A DNA stretch of 64,000 nt. Source: Chrysaora quinquecirrha. Its lineage: Eukaryota > Cnidaria > Scyphozoa > Semaeostomeae > Pelagiidae. A program made the translations under genes and the position numbers. The DNA lies in NCBI GenBank assembly GCA_014526335.1, contig JACTAT010000002.1, positions 4,673,832 to 4,737,831 on the forward strand, given 5' to 3'. This document shows positions 36,065 through 49,564 of this stretch, piece after piece. The notes under the pieces were generated by a model that was not told the origin of the DNA, made no database searches, and worked only from the letters and a program-made list of their open reading frames with translations. The stretch's first letter is position 1; each line of letters opens with the position of its first letter.

Positions 36065-38734
36065 CTCCTGTTATTTTTCTTCAAACGTAACCAACTATTA
36101 ACTACATGGAAAAGACAAAATCAACACCAAATCTTTATTATTTTATTATTATTATTCTTTACGGTCCATATTTCTTTAGCGTTTCCCAAGAAATTCGCAG
36201 ATTCGCAACACTCGATTATTTGAAAAATTCCAAACGGGTTACATGACGCATGCAGGCCTAGGTAGAACTGAAAGACATAGAATGGCTTGGGTCATCGTAG
36301 CCTGATTGGTTCTCAATTCCGCCACACTCGTTGTGTAACTCTGAACTGACCAAGCGTATGATTGAACAATAGCAAGGGCAATAACTATTCATACGCTTTG
36401 TGATTCTGAATCGCTGTGCTTGAAAATTGATTTTTGGTACTACTTGCGTTAATTTGCCGACTGTGGGACATTGCCTATTAAAGCTTCAGCTACCTCAAGA
36501 CCGAACGAAAAAGGGTGTTCTATCTAAGCGGAGGAACATCGCGACATCAGATAGGACATTCACGATCTGACTCAGATTCATCTTTCTAGATTCATCAGCT
36601 CTATTCATACTGATCTTAAATAGAGCTACAACCGTGCCTAATGGATGCTTAGAGCATATCGTGCCGTATCTCGTTAAGTGTTAGTGTTGTTTGTCTAGCC
36701 TTGATAAATTGTGCACGTTATGGTCAGCGTTTGCGTTACGGGCGATCAACCAAATGTCAAACATATAAAAGCAGATTAAGCAAAAGCCTTCAGCATTTCA
36801 GCACAAGAAAGTGTTTTTTCAAGGCTCTTACGCGAGTCTGCTGTTCATTTCATATTTATCCTACTTCAGTTTCTTGAATAAATATCTTCATCAAATCTTT
36901 CCGCACACGTTTTTAAGCCATTTTCATTTTATCATGTGTTTATGGAGTATAGCAATCCTTGTCTTTACATAGCGCAATCGCGTCTATACCTCTAATTCTC
37001 CCCCAATCAGACCATATAATTTATCTTGTATAAACAAATTTGATGATACAAATGACAGCACTTTTGTAGCTGAACGAATGCTTAAGCGATCGATTTGACA
37101 TTTCCCAATGGTCAGCTCTCGATCCATAAGCTTTGAATCTAGTCTAGACTACTTACCACTCATTCAGCTGTTCATTTACATTATTTCAAATGGAATTCGT
37201 TCCAGAATGTCGGTCCTATGTCCGTTTCTTAGCTGCTTTGGAACTCTAACTTACGTTAGCAAATAAGAGTCGTTTGCCTGCTTGCTGGATTGCTTGATTA
37301 GCTTGAAGGTACTGTGGCTTTGTGGCCTAATCCAGCTGGCTCGTGGTGTCAGATGCTCATCGAGGTTGGCATTTGAGCCCCAGCTACGGTAGCGCCACAA
37401 CCAGGGTCGAGGTCTCGATTAGTTAACCTACTACTGAGATACTAGCGACTGGCGCCAAAACACATCATTTCACCTTCACCTATTCAAACTTATTAATTAA
37501 TCAGCTTCGAAAGTCCTATTCAGTTTTACTGCTTATTCCTGTCAGTCTAGATCATCTTGTACCTCTGCTTAATGCCGACGCAAAGCTTTGAATTTTCTAA
37601 TAAATTCGTTTTCGCATTACTTTCTTTGTATAATCTTGGTCTGGACTACGGTATTCTTGGTTTTGAAGATAATACCCTATTCTGTGTGTATTCATCTATT
37701 AAGATGCAGTCCTTGAATGCAGCAAATTGTTATAGTATTGCTTTGCTGCTAGATAGATATAATATTGTGTTGCATGAATGGCTGCCTTTCTGCATGTTGC
37801 ATTTTAGATTACTTAGACTGACAACTGACGTACTCTGCAACGCCTATATGAGCGTAGATACACCATATGGCGTTCCCTACCTTTTTGTATGTTGGAACAG
37901 ACAATTTTCTTTAGATAGAACATCTAAATCAAGTTTGCATGGTATCTACAACATCTACAAGACTCTTGCTGCCGTAAATATATTGCAGCTTTGGCTAAAC
38001 TTCGCTGAAAAGCTTGGAATCAAACCAGAGAGTGATAGAATATAGATACAACAAATTTCAAAGTCACAAACACTTTATGTATCTTCGTATATCAGCTTTA
38101 AGATTACATCTTTCAAATTACAATAAATGACATTGTAAAATAGTAATTTTCTAAGAATAAGTTCCTTCAACATTTAAAGTAGATTATTTATACTCTTTTA
38201 ATACAGTAAAGCTTAAGAATGCCGTTTAAGGTTGACCGTCCACGACGACCGAAGGGACGAAATTTAGAGAATGCGAGATGACTTTTAACTTTACCAGCTT
38301 TCGGTGGAGAATTAAGCAGATCTTTTTAAATTCTGACCAGTGATTGATTTGGAGCATGTTTAAATCCGCATCTACACGTATTAGGACTCTAACTTGCTTT
38401 AAACTTCAATTGTCAACCTAAGTGCTTGTACAATGTACTATACATATCTGACAGAAAAAGGAGCCGAGGATAAGACAATTTTCACGAATCTGTCTTTACT
38501 TATTTTATATGTTATTCAAAGGCGAAAAATATCGATTTTTAATGCAATTTCTATCAAACTTACGCTGTCTCAACTATCGGTGCCTAATTATGCTGTTATA
38601 GCTTTCATATTGACCAATACGAATATAATTATATTCAAGTATGAAAAACAATTGATAGTCTATTTGACAATACTTATCACTGTACATAAATAAGTTATTT
38701 AATTTTAAGAGTATTTGTATTAGTTAGGACCGTA
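36065..38734. other. Intergenic region between genes C and E
   Basis: It contains a SINE copy (37308-37490) and an open frame of about 157 codons on the plus strand (37572-38045, ATG start). The frame has no signal peptide, repeat or domain that I recognise and no visible homologue in the window. I do not call it a gene. The rest is AT-rich and featureless. Confidence 0.55.
37308..37490 (+). repeat. tRNA-derived SINE, copy 4
   Basis: A good copy: GTGGCTTTGTGGCCTAATCC head, GCATTTGAGCCCCAGC, GGTCGAGGTCTCGATTAGTT core, CTACTGAGATACTAGCGACT and a CACCTTCACCT tail. Confidence 0.8.
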
Positions 38735-41700
38735 CTATCGTCCCATTGGGCAGCACGATGGTGGGCATGATGGTGCACAGGATGGTGGCGTACAGCTTGG
38801 TGCGCACATTGGTGGTGGTGGAGGTGGTGGTGGAGGAGGAGGAGGTGGTGGCGGTGGTGGTGCACAGCACGTCTGTGGACAGCTTGGCGCACACATTGGA
38901 GGAGTGCAAGCTGGAGCACAAGGCATAGGAGGTGGTGGAGGTGGAGGTGGTGGTGGTGCACAGCAAGTCTGTGGACAGCTTGGAGCGCACATTGGGGGTG
39001 TACAAGCTGGAGCGCACGGCATCGGAGGTGGTGGAGGTGGAGGTTGTATGACACAGCATGATTGTGGACAAGCTGGAGCACAAGCTGGTGGAGTACACTG
39101 CGGTGCACACATGGGCTGAGGTAGAGGCATTGGAGGACGTGGAGGTGCTTGACTGCAGCACTGTGTTGGGCATGCTGGTGGAATGCATAGTTTTGGACAG
39201 AACATGGGACAGTTGCTAGGGAATCCAGCTGCTCTCTGTGCCATTCCTGCAATGTTGTCCATGATGACCTTTGCTTTTGCTTTGGTTGCTGCTTGTTGTT
39301 CAGGTCCCATCTGGTCCAGTGTGAGTGGCTGTTGCTGCCCTGGTTGCTGTTGTCCCATCTGCTGCTGTTGTCCCATTTGTTGCTGTCCTATCTGAGGTGC
39401 CGGTGCACCATCTCTCTGAGCTGATTCGACGTGACTTTCTGGACTGAACTTCAGTGATAGATTCTTGAGTTTTTGTACGCCTTCTGGGCAACAGTTAGCT
39501 GGACATTCAGGAGCGCAAAGTGTCTCGCAGACTTTTGGACATTTAAGTGGATTGTTGCAGCATTTGACTGGGCAGTAAGGATGACACATCCACATGCAGG
39601 CCCAAGGGCAAGAAAATCCAAGTGGCGTCTCAGACTTTGATTCTGAAAATGCATGAATAGATTAAAACTATTAGATCAGTTTGAATTCAGATCTTTGGAT
39701 TGTGATTTCAAAGTATGTGTCAAAATTAGATAAGATATCATTTCGGGAGTCACATTATTATAACTAACTCTCAGACTAGCCGGGGACATTTTATCTGTCA
39801 TACGCTTGTCTAATCTGAAGCAAGAAGGGGAGTTAGATTGTTGTTGCAACAAAGTCTCTGTTTCTATTTGCGACGAATCTGGTTCTAGTCCTAGTAAACG
39901 AGGGTTAGCTATCACTATTGAACGAAAACTGCAAAGTGAAATGTGATAAAAAAGTAGACTGGCTACATCAGTCCCTCCCCTTACTGTAATTGCTGTTGTT
40001 GTCGTTCAGGACAGCTCAGGAAGAGTCTTCTGTTTTTAGCGACCTACAGAGACTTGTGTAGCGAGTCTAATGACTAAGTCTGATTATTACTATTATTGCT
40101 ATCGTTTCTCAGTTTTGAACTCGAGGGTAAGTTAAATATGGCATACGATAATAATCATTCACCTACCCAAGTCACCTGATCCACTGCCAGAATGTTCTTC
40201 GCCAGAACCTTCGTATGCTTCAGCAACGTGCGGTTCTTTCGACGCTTTCTTTGAGCTCTTATCTTCCAATTTATGTGTTCTTACTGCTGGACTGCTCTCA
40301 ACTTTCTTCTTCAAGTTGCTGACCTGATCATCAATCTTCTTCGCAAGATCTTTGAACGTTTGCACATGAACGTCGGACTCCACATATTGTTTTGCTTCTT
40401 TGCTGGTTGTTTTTCCGCTCTCAGCATCTTTGGTGGCAATTTTCTGGTCTTCTTTCTTGGTGACTTTCGATTGTTTTGCCTCGGAAAACTTCTTTGTTTT
40501 CTTAGACTTCTTCAGAGATTTTCCAAGTTTTGCTTCAACACGAACAGCAGATGCTGGATTTGTTTTTGCTTTTTCATGTGTTGCTTTGACCGCTTGTTTT
40601 GGCTTCTTTTTGAAACTCTTCTCACCGTATTCTCCTAAAATTGCCACCATATTTTATTACACACTATATTGATTAAGTATATGAAAGAAAGATTCTTGAT
40701 GAAGTAAGAGTATCAGAAATGATTAGAGAAATGTAAGATGCCGTAAATCCTGGAATTAGCCCCCTGGGGGCTTAAGTGTTTTTTAGGGCGCTTATTCGAG
40801 GTGGGGGCTTGAATGAGGGGGGGGTGCTTATAAAATTATTCACAAAAGCATGATTTATCATCGACTAAAAGAAGGCATTTTTCTGTTGATAGTTGATAAA
40901 GTACCAATATGGACTCAAAGGCTAACACCAACATGTCAGGGTGTTGAACGGGGGCTAATTCGAGGGGAGAACTTATTCGAGGGGGGCTAATTCGAGAATT
41001 TACGGTATTGGTACGAACATGGCAGCTCTTGGACCCGTGATTATGTACGTAGATACTCTGGCATCTTAACTTTGTGACAATCAAGCAAGCAAGATTTTTA
41101 TTTTTAACGCAATTTAGGATACAGCAGCTTGATGCTGAAGTAGACCTGCTGCTTGTGCTCCAAGACTGATTTTCTAGAACAAACGCCCTGGGTAGTGGGC
41201 ACTCATTTATTGACCTTTGTAAAGTTAGTTAGGTTTATTTTATCTGAAGAAGTAGTGAAACCCTGGAAGCGTTAAATGTTATTTGATAATTGTATGATTT
41301 TGTTGTACGTATGCCAGACTGAAAAAGTACAAACGTCAGACTGAAAAACTACGAATGCGAGGCTGAAAAGTGCAATATTTGATCAAAGCGAAAGGCTCTA
41401 AGGGTTTTGTTGTGCTTTATGGTATAGCTCTACTGCCAAAGCCAAAAGTGCATTTTTCTGATTAATCAAAGGGCAAATCACTGATGATCAGTTTGATTAT
41501 ATTGATTGATTAATGATCAGTTTCGATTATGGTCGTGATTAACTCTAGTTGAAATCAGGTTAAGTTTTGTTCTGTTTAATTGGTTGTTTGTCCATAGTTA
41601 GATTAGACGCGATTGAATTTGATTAGTTTGTGATCTCGATGATTAATCTGATTTACTCTTGATTAGTATCAGTGACATGCCCCTTGTTATCAGTCATCAC

Positions 41701-43729
41701 AACACCCTCATACCTATAGTGGGGTCTTCTCCATACGCTCCTGGGAGATTGTCAGCTGTGACCATCTCTGCTTTTCTCACTATTTTTATATCCTCAGGTA
41801 TAAGCTCAATCGGTTTTTTAGCTTCCTTTAAAGATTTTTCCGAGACAATTGTTGAGCTAGGCTCTTTATGTTTCTTTGTGTTTTTCTTTGCTTTTTTCTT
41901 TTTATTCTTGTTAGTCTTGTCAGCTTTCTTTAATTTTTTACCTGTCTTCCCAGCTAACTGCATCTGTTCTTCGTCTTTTTCATCTTTGACTAGTTTCTCT
42001 TTAGGTGCAGATTGTTGTGGTGAAGTGCTCTTCTCATCTGTAACTATCTTCTGTTTGAGTTCTTCTGCTTTCTTGCCCACTTCTTTTCCCTTTACGCCTG
42101 TGAACGAGATGAAGTTTTAAGGCTACGATTACATGAGAGAAAGTGGATCAGATCTAAAGTAGATCGGATGCAGTACTACAGTTTTGTTACCGATAGGCCT
42201 TCTGTTTACACGAGGCAAGATTCGATAATCCGATCCTCTTTTGGCTCTAACAATTGACGCATGCATGGTTAATGAATATTTCTATAATGATTTGTAACGA
42301 TACTTTCGAAAAGAGCCAGTTTTGGATCGGATCCATCTGCTTACACGATGCAATAGTAGGTCGTATCGTAGTTCAACTGAATGGAACAGTATTTAAAGTG
42401 ATCCAAAAGTAGGTCGGTTGCCGACCAGAAATGGATCGGATCTGTGAAATCGCATGTAAACGCAAGGCTTATCCTACCAAAAGCGGATCGGATCCACTTT
42501 TTATCCGATCTATTTTTGCTCGTTTATAAAGGGGTCTAGATTTTCACTAGGATATACCATGTCACTTCAAGTAACACCCCTTAGTTTTTCAAAAGTAACC
42601 CATTTGTAAGAAATTTGACAGTGAATGTCCGAAACATGTTTTGCAAATTGAAATGACCCTCTAAAAACGAATTTGACTACTTGTCTCAGTATATGTTATG
42701 TGTCTATGATGGTAGTCCCCATCAAGCAAAAAAAATTCAATTTCACCAAACCCCTTTGAGTTTATTATCAAAACCCTCTTGTAAAATTTACGATTACTGA
42801 ATACTACTTACTAAATATGCCAAAATAGCTTACAATTCTAATATGTTATTCGATGAAATTCCAGAAATCGTGTTTTTCGTTTCAAATCCTCAAAAATCCC
42901 CAAGAATCCAAAGAGTTTCTTAAACCGTCTTAGATCGTGACACACGCTCTGTTTAAGGGCTATTTGTCACTGTTTTTGCACACTTTATAAACAACGTCTT
43001 CTTGCGTTTGGTACAGTCTATTTTCGTCTATCCCCCGCGTATTTCATGCATAGGTGTAGGGAAGATAAAATCAAGAAGTGCTGTACGGTTTTAAATCCAT
43101 GTCTTATTCAGGCAAATTTTGTTCCTGAATTAAGCTGTATTTGAAATATTGATTCACAGTTAAGGGGAGCTGCAGCCCTCCTAGCCCCTTTCCTCATTAA
43201 TGGAATACCTTATGTTTTACTTTGACAAAACAGCAAATTCAAGATAATCATATAAGCTAACAGATTTGTACTATCTTACTGCGTTACTTTGTTTTAATTG
43301 CTCGTTACCAAACACTTTTGAGATAGAAGCTATAGCTATTATGGCACAGTGAAAAGATAGTGAAGATTTGCTGTTTGTAGCCAATATTTTGGACTTGTGT
43401 TCTTGATAAAAGAGTGTATAAAGCCCTTAATTTTGAATCAGCCAGTGATGGCTTTTAGGCTTTAGGCTGTTAAGCTATTGAGTTTTTACTTTTGAAAATC
43501 AACCAATATGTTATCTCAAAAATGTTTAGCCAAGTTGTTCAGTTTTCTGTTAGTATAATTTTCTTGTTAGCAAGATTTGCGATGCTTTATCGATACAACG
43601 CCTAAATATTATTATTACTCACAAACCTGACTTCTTATGACTTTTTCCATGTTTCTTTGCGTCTGATACTTCAAATACCACAATCGATACAATTACCAAA
43701 CATATAGCAGCGTAAATTGGTAACTTCAT
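38735..43729 (-). CDS. Gene E: seven-CRD secreted protein, Lys-rich
   Basis: Four exons, 43729-43627, 42097-41714, 40634-40167 and 39642-38735, join in phase 1 and encode about 620 uninterrupted residues. Residues 1 to about 24 are a signal peptide. About residues 25-315 form a Lys/Glu/Ala-rich, probably helical or disordered region, with Ser-Gly-acidic patches at its end. The last exon holds CRD1 (CPWAC-MWMC-HPYC-PVKCC, about 330-347), CRD2, a Gln/Gly/Met-rich linker, then CRD3 to CRD7 separated by polyproline. CRD4-7 have a four-residue second loop, and CRD5 and CRD6 are identical in sequence. The protein ends six residues after the last CRD. No collagen triplets occur. Tandem CRDs offer many disulfides for wall cross-linking; that role is inferred from minicollagens and NOWA. 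Confidence 0.87.
40738..41010. mobile_element. MITE-like GGGGCTTATTCGAGG element in gene E intron
   Basis: The ends are inverted repeats: left GCCGTAAATCCTGGAATTAGCC and right GGCTAATTCGAGAATTTACGG. The interior repeats GGCGCTTATTCGAGG-type motifs. Short related stretches appear near 11460-11510 and 51240-51345 (AATAAGCGC motifs). Confidence 0.65.
42118..42540. mobile_element. GGATCGGATC-rich inverted repeat in gene E intron
   Basis: About 420 bp in the first intron of gene E. Several copies of GGATCGGATC and GTTTACACG-like motifs are arranged in opposite orientations: AGTGGATCAGATCT near the left end and GGATCGGATCCACTTTTT near the right. It looks like a nonautonomous DNA element. The exact ends are uncertain. 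Confidence 0.55.
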
Positions 43730-45982
43730 TTTGAAAATTTATATTTCACTAGAATTTCTAGTCTGTTGTTCTCGTTTCACTCATAAAATCCAAAGGAAAG
43801 AGACTGAATATTGTTAATATTCCTGACGTTATGACCCTCTAGCCAGGTGGCTGCTGGTTAAGGAAATCGTTTAATTGAAGGACTTTGGCGTGCATACATT
43901 CTACCTTGATTTTAAGGACAATAGCAACAAGGACCACCTGACTGCATGAATTCATCACCATGTAGCTTGACTCTGATTGTTCAGAGTTATATGTTTTCCC
44001 CGCTTGTGCAAGATTAATAGTGGAGATTTTTAATAATTTTAATTTGGAATACCTGCATGTGCAGTACTGTAACGATTTTGTTTTGATTTCTTTGAGTTTT
44101 ACCGTGAATATAGAATCAAGATTTCCTATGTGGCAGGCCACGTTCTTTCTCGACACCGAATCTTTCTTGCCAGCTGGAGCTTGGCTGAGTCTGTGACTTG
44201 TTCCTAATTGTAAAGTCTATACGAGGATGGCTTTGATTTCAACTTGGAGCATGTCAAAGATTCAGTGTGGTATTGGATAAGGACATAACGGCAGTCTGTA
44301 GTCCTTCGGTTGCATTCTTTAGGACCATGCAGCAATATGCATGCGATGTTAGCTGCTTCGCATTTTGCTGGATAGCTCTCTCGATGTCTTTCCAAGTGTC
44401 CTAACTCATGTTATTAATTGTCTAGATATTCTTCTTTCCTTTTAACAGAAGGCTTGAATTTCATTTAAATGGAATTGAGTTGCATCGCTTTTCATTAGTA
44501 AATAAAAGGCTGAATAACTCCGATTGTTCGATGGTACATCGATTCGCGGATTAACATGTTCTTTTTAAACTGTTTTGATGCTTAAAATGAGGCAAAATTG
44601 CAGCGAAGATACGTGGTCCAGAAATGTTCCTATGCCTTCCTTTCAAACCATCAAATCTCTCATGTCATCTAGCCCATTGTCCTCTATCTTTAAGTCTATA
44701 TTCAAACCCTTCATTCCTATAAATTTCTGTGCGATAAATTTTTTGCAGTTCACAAATAGCTCACTATCTCGAACATACAAATGAGTTTTCATTTTCTCTT
44801 ATCAAGATCTTATAAGAAGAATTCCCTGTTATCTTGAATATTCACTGTCTTGTAAAAAATTTGTAATTTCCCCTATAAACTTCGAGGTACCGAATGTCAT
44901 CTTGACTCCCTTCCTGCATACAGTTTTCTTCTACTTTTGTTAAACCATAGCAAACCAAGAAGAGAAGAAAATTCAACGATAAAAACACCACTAATTTCGT
45001 TAATATTCCTACTTACTCTAAATTTACATTACTTACTGAGCTAAAAATTCTTTAATACTTATCACTGATATTGGTCTGTATATTTGAAAACATTCTTCAT
45101 ATAGTTCAATCTCTGACCAGAGAACGAGTGTTCCTTGAGAACATTGGGAGTTATAAGCTACTGAGAATGTACGTGATATTCCTAAAGCCAACAGTCAAGC
45201 AAATTACATTTCTTCTCAGCCTAAATGCCTAAATTATTGGCACCGAGAAACGGTTTTCGTTACTTATCAACCTTGCTACGAAGCTACATATATCAGCTAT
45301 AACCTAGTGCCATCAGCACAAGATTTAACCTAAAGCATCACAGTGTTGCTATTTACTTATGTACACTATCTGCTTCTTCCTCCTTTTCATTCTTTATTAA
45401 AGATATGTTGCTTTGTTTAATCCTTGCCTAAAACATCGGGGACTCTCGTTATCAATGTTGTTCTTCCTGGAAACGATATTCTAATACATGTCAAGTCCCC
45501 CCCAGATTGAACAGTGGGAACAATGGTAGAACTGACCAACATCTGTTTTACTAACGTTGAATCCGGGGGTGTGCTTCATGCACTTGGCGAAAAGACCTAA
45601 AATGATTTTCAAACTAGTTAGCCAGGAAATCAGTACTGAAGCTCGATTTTAGTCCATCAAGATTTCAATTCTATGTAAAGGGTGCTTAAAGCTATTTTTG
45701 ATGATTCTATGAGCGAAATCAGGGATATTTAGGCTATCTATATTTTGAAAGCCCTAGTTTTTAAGACACGTCTTTTGGTATAACATTTGCTATTGGATTT
45801 TAGCTTTTGAGTTCCATTAAATCAGTCTTTTGACCAAAATCCAATTTGGTTAGCTTATTATATAAAGTTTGGTATTAAACGTTATCTGCAAATTAGATGC
45901 AGGACTTTTGTCGCTAGACAATCTCCCTCTGATTTCCGGGCATGTTCTTTTTTATTAACTGTACTTCATTGAGTCGCATTGT
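43730..45982. other. Intergenic region between genes E and F
   Basis: I see no coding region, RNA gene or clear repeat. Open frames are short and featureless. It should include the promoter of gene E and the 3' UTR of gene F. Confidence 0.55.
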
Positions 45983-48803
45983 TTACATTTTTTTCCTTAA
46001 CCGCGTGTTTTTGTATATATTCCACCAACTTGGCCAATTTGCCGTCACCTTATTTCTCTTCATAATCCCGCAGCAATGCGAGGGACACGCATTTGTACAC
46101 GTGGTTGCACACGAAGGCGCACAACCTGAAGGTTGTTGATACATCGCTGGATACTGAGGTCGATATGGCTGCTGATACTGAGGCTGGCTCATTTGATACT
46201 GAGGCTGAGCTGCAGCTGGCGGGGGATTTGGATTGATTATTTTGTATCCGGTTGTAACTTTCATGAAACCAGGGGAGGATCACCTTGGGAAGCAGCAGGC
46301 ATTGGTACAGGGGCTGGAACTGGAGCAGGCATCGGGGCCGGCATCGGCATCGGAGCTGGCATTGGCATTGGTGCTGCCATCGGCATTGGGGCTGCCATTG
46401 GGGCTTGTGCCATTGACTGGTAATATCCGGGACACTGACTTGGATATTGACAAGGCATCTGACTCTGCATTTGCATACCGTATTGTGGCATTGAATATTG
46501 CGACTGGATATGCATTTTGTTGCATCGGCATTGATTGAGCTACTTGTGGATACCGATATCCTGCTGGTAATGGTAGATTCGATTGTCCTGCATTATTCTG
46601 CCCTGGTGTTTGGTATTGTTGATTTAAATTTTGTCCTGCTTGTTGACCCATAGGTTGTTGACCCATTGACTGCTGGCCAGTAGACTGTGGCATTTGTGCC
46701 GGTACTCCTGCTTGATTAGAAGCTACCTGTGGATGACTAGAAGCTGCCTGTGGTTGTGTTGGTTTTTTCACTGCTGCTGCTGGTTTTCCTGAGAATAAAG
46801 GAAAAATTTTAAAGGCATATAGACTTTAGATGGTTTTCTAAAATTTCTGAAGGTCAACCTAAAGTCATTCATGCTGTTTTTTTAATTGCCGTACTGAAGG
46901 ACCTACATCCCTCAAATACTGCTTGGTTTTCTCTTACCCCTGAGCTTTGCACTACTTGCATTCAAACTTAGTACGACATTTGATGTTGCACGGGGGTACG
47001 GTAGGAAACATGATATATGGTGAGGTAATGTAAAATACTGTCAGAGTAGAAACCTGAGGCAATTAGGCAGTCTGGGCTTTCTGTGAATGTAGTATTCTCT
47101 GTGCTTTATGGATGGGCATTATGAAACGTAAAGTATAAAACCTAGTGAAAAAGTAACGGATATATACCTTGGGTTGGTTGGCTCTGTTGTTGCTGAGCTG
47201 GTTTGTTGTTGTTGTTGCTGTTGCTGTTGTGGCTGTTTTTGTTGCTGTTGCTGTTGCGGTTGCTGTTGTTGTTGCTGCGAACCACCAGTTCCCTGAGCAG
47301 GCTGCTGGGTCGCTGAAGCTTGATTGCCCGTTTGCCCTGTTCCCCCTTGTTGCCCTGTGCTTTGAGCCTGCGATGCTCCAGCGGCATTCATATCATCTCT
47401 TCCAAAAGCTTCTGCTTCTGCTTGATCCAACTGTTTATTATCTTCCTCAGCGTTGTTTCCACTTGTTTCCTCGTTTCATTCTCATCAGAACTACCTTCAA
47501 AGCCGTCTATCTCTGACGGGCATCTTCGCTTTCCATTTGGTTATACATTTCCGGATAGAAGGCCATTTGATTGCCATCTTGGTCCATTTCCTCTGGTAGT
47601 TCCCCAGATTCCCCAGATCCCTGTTCATCATTGTAGAACACAGGTATTGGTAGCATTGGCAGCATTGGAACACGTGAGTAAATGCTGTCTTGGTACACAG
47701 GGGGACTTGCAACGATCGGAGTTTCTTCTTGTAACGCATTTTGTTGTATTCGGTTGTAATCTTTCTGTACATCGTCTTCTGTTTTCGCCAATTGCATTTT
47801 GTTTGCATTTTCACGCTTTTCTTGTATCAGTTTCTTGCGGAGCATCATATGAAAGTCGCTTTGACCTTTTTCATGTTGCTCCTTCGCAGATACCCCTGTT
47901 TTCTTCACTAGAGATGGATACGTAACATTAATAATATAATTGAACTATTCATGAACACTGTTAAAATACTGTACTGAAAACTGAGTAGTATTTTATAATG
48001 CTACTGTTATGTAGCTCATTTAGCTACTCGCAAACAACTACTGAAGGTGCTTTGGCGTCATGGTGTAATTCAACTGACTCGTGGTCCTGGAGCTTAGTGT
48101 GGCAGGGTTTGAGCCCAGCCACGGTAGCGTCACAGACAGGGTCGAGGTCTCGATTAGTTAACCTACTACTGAGATCCTAGCGACTGGCGCTAGAACACCA
48201 TTTCACCTACACCTTCACTCGCAGAGCTATGTTTTGCAGTAGATGGGTTGACCAAATTTGTTTGCTTTTGTGAGTACCTAGTTGAGTGAAGTTATCTCCG
48301 AGCGAGCTGCAAATTTTATTGCACACACACCATTGCTTTACAAGTCTGTTACTCCTCGAAAGTATAGATGTATATCTTATTGTCTGTAGCTGGCAGTTTC
48401 ATCAATAGCTAGTCTTTATACTGGTTTGTCTGGAGTAAGACAGTAACACTGGACTTAAGCTTCATCTCATTCAAGCTCTTTAAAGTTAAACAAATTTTTC
48501 ATACGGCTGACTGATCAAATGTAAAAACAAGGCACCGACAGATATCCCCTAAACTGTAGGATAGGTGAACAAAATTTTTGTTATGCCAAATAAACCTTGG
48601 TTGCAACCTCAGGAAAAAGTATACACTATAGATTATCACTCCTACAAACAGTTCTTTAAAGTCTTGCAACTGACGATAAAAAAGTAGTAATAGGAGGAAT
48701 ACATACATTTGCTTGAGTGATGTTTTCGTTTTGCTTCAACAACATGCTGTAGATATAAAGATACCAGGACGGCAATAAGTAATAACCAATACCCCTTGAA
48801 CAT
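45983..48803 (-). pseudogene. Gene F: single-CRD family member with five frame breaks
   Basis: Three exons are visible: 48803-48707 (signal peptide MFKGYWLLLIAV), 47907-47168 and 46788-45983, with matching phase-1 splice sites. Content follows family order: Lys/Glu-rich spacer, acidic stretch, polyglutamine, Gln/Gly/Met linker, Met/Pro/Ala repeats, Tyr/Gln/Pro repeats, then one CRD (CAPSC-ATTC-TNAC-PSHCC, about 46080-46130) and a basic tail. The reading frame must shift near 47510-47520, 47470-47480, 47205-47215, 46490-46520 and 46265-46275. Each piece has coding character only in its own frame, and no splice sites explain the jumps. A recently decayed pseudogene is the simplest reading, but local assembly indels cannot be excluded because several breaks touch short homopolymers. 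Neighbours A, E, G and H have none. Confidence 0.65.
48042..48222 (+). repeat. tRNA-derived SINE, copy 5
   Basis: Lies in the first intron of gene F, antisense. Head GGTGCTTTGGCGTCATGG, B-box-like GGGTTTGAGCCCAGCC, the shared core and a CACCTACACCTTCAC tail are all clear. Confidence 0.8.
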
Positions 48804-49564
48804 CTTGCCGACGCACTAAACCTGTCCAGGTTTGTACACTGTATCGATGTGGTCAACTCAGACAGCAAGACTAGTTTGTTGACAAATTATTGTTTCTGGA
48901 TATGTCATGTAATATCTAGGAAAAGCTTGCGTCTAGAGAATCACTGATGTCTACGTTTTCCGTCGAGTCTTCCACTCGCAAAATCAGCAGCGCATGAACG
49001 AGGTGATAAACATATATAAAGCACCTGTTATCTTCATGTTTAGGTTGTTGGAGCGGAACCGTCTTATGATTGATCATCTCTCCTGCCTCTTTACTATTAC
49101 CACTTCACTGCTGCCCTAAACTCCGAGCTTAAGATCTCTTTAGGACTGTAGTTCAGCGATGTTGGATAGCTTTTGTTGCGTCCTAATCTTCATGTTAGAT
49201 AGACTTTTGAGATACTTTTTGGTGGTGCTATACGGCAAAATTCGCTTCGATGATCCTTGTCAAACTTTGAGCTCAAGATGTAGTTCGAAATTTCTCCAGT
49301 GTGATTGTTTTACCTGATATGGTTTCACGCAGCGAGGGTGAAATTGGAACCTAGTTTTTGCCAAGCATGTTACGATTGACGCTAATACCTTGGCTCAAAA
49401 TGAATCTATGCGTCATACACCTGACGTCTCCTCAAACCTTATAGTACGTTCGCGTCTACGCTACTTTGTCCATTATAATGTTCCTTTTCTCTGCATTGGG
49501 CTTCCCAGCCAACACATATCTTTATCATATAATCGGTATTTGGCGCCTGACGCTCGGAAAACCG

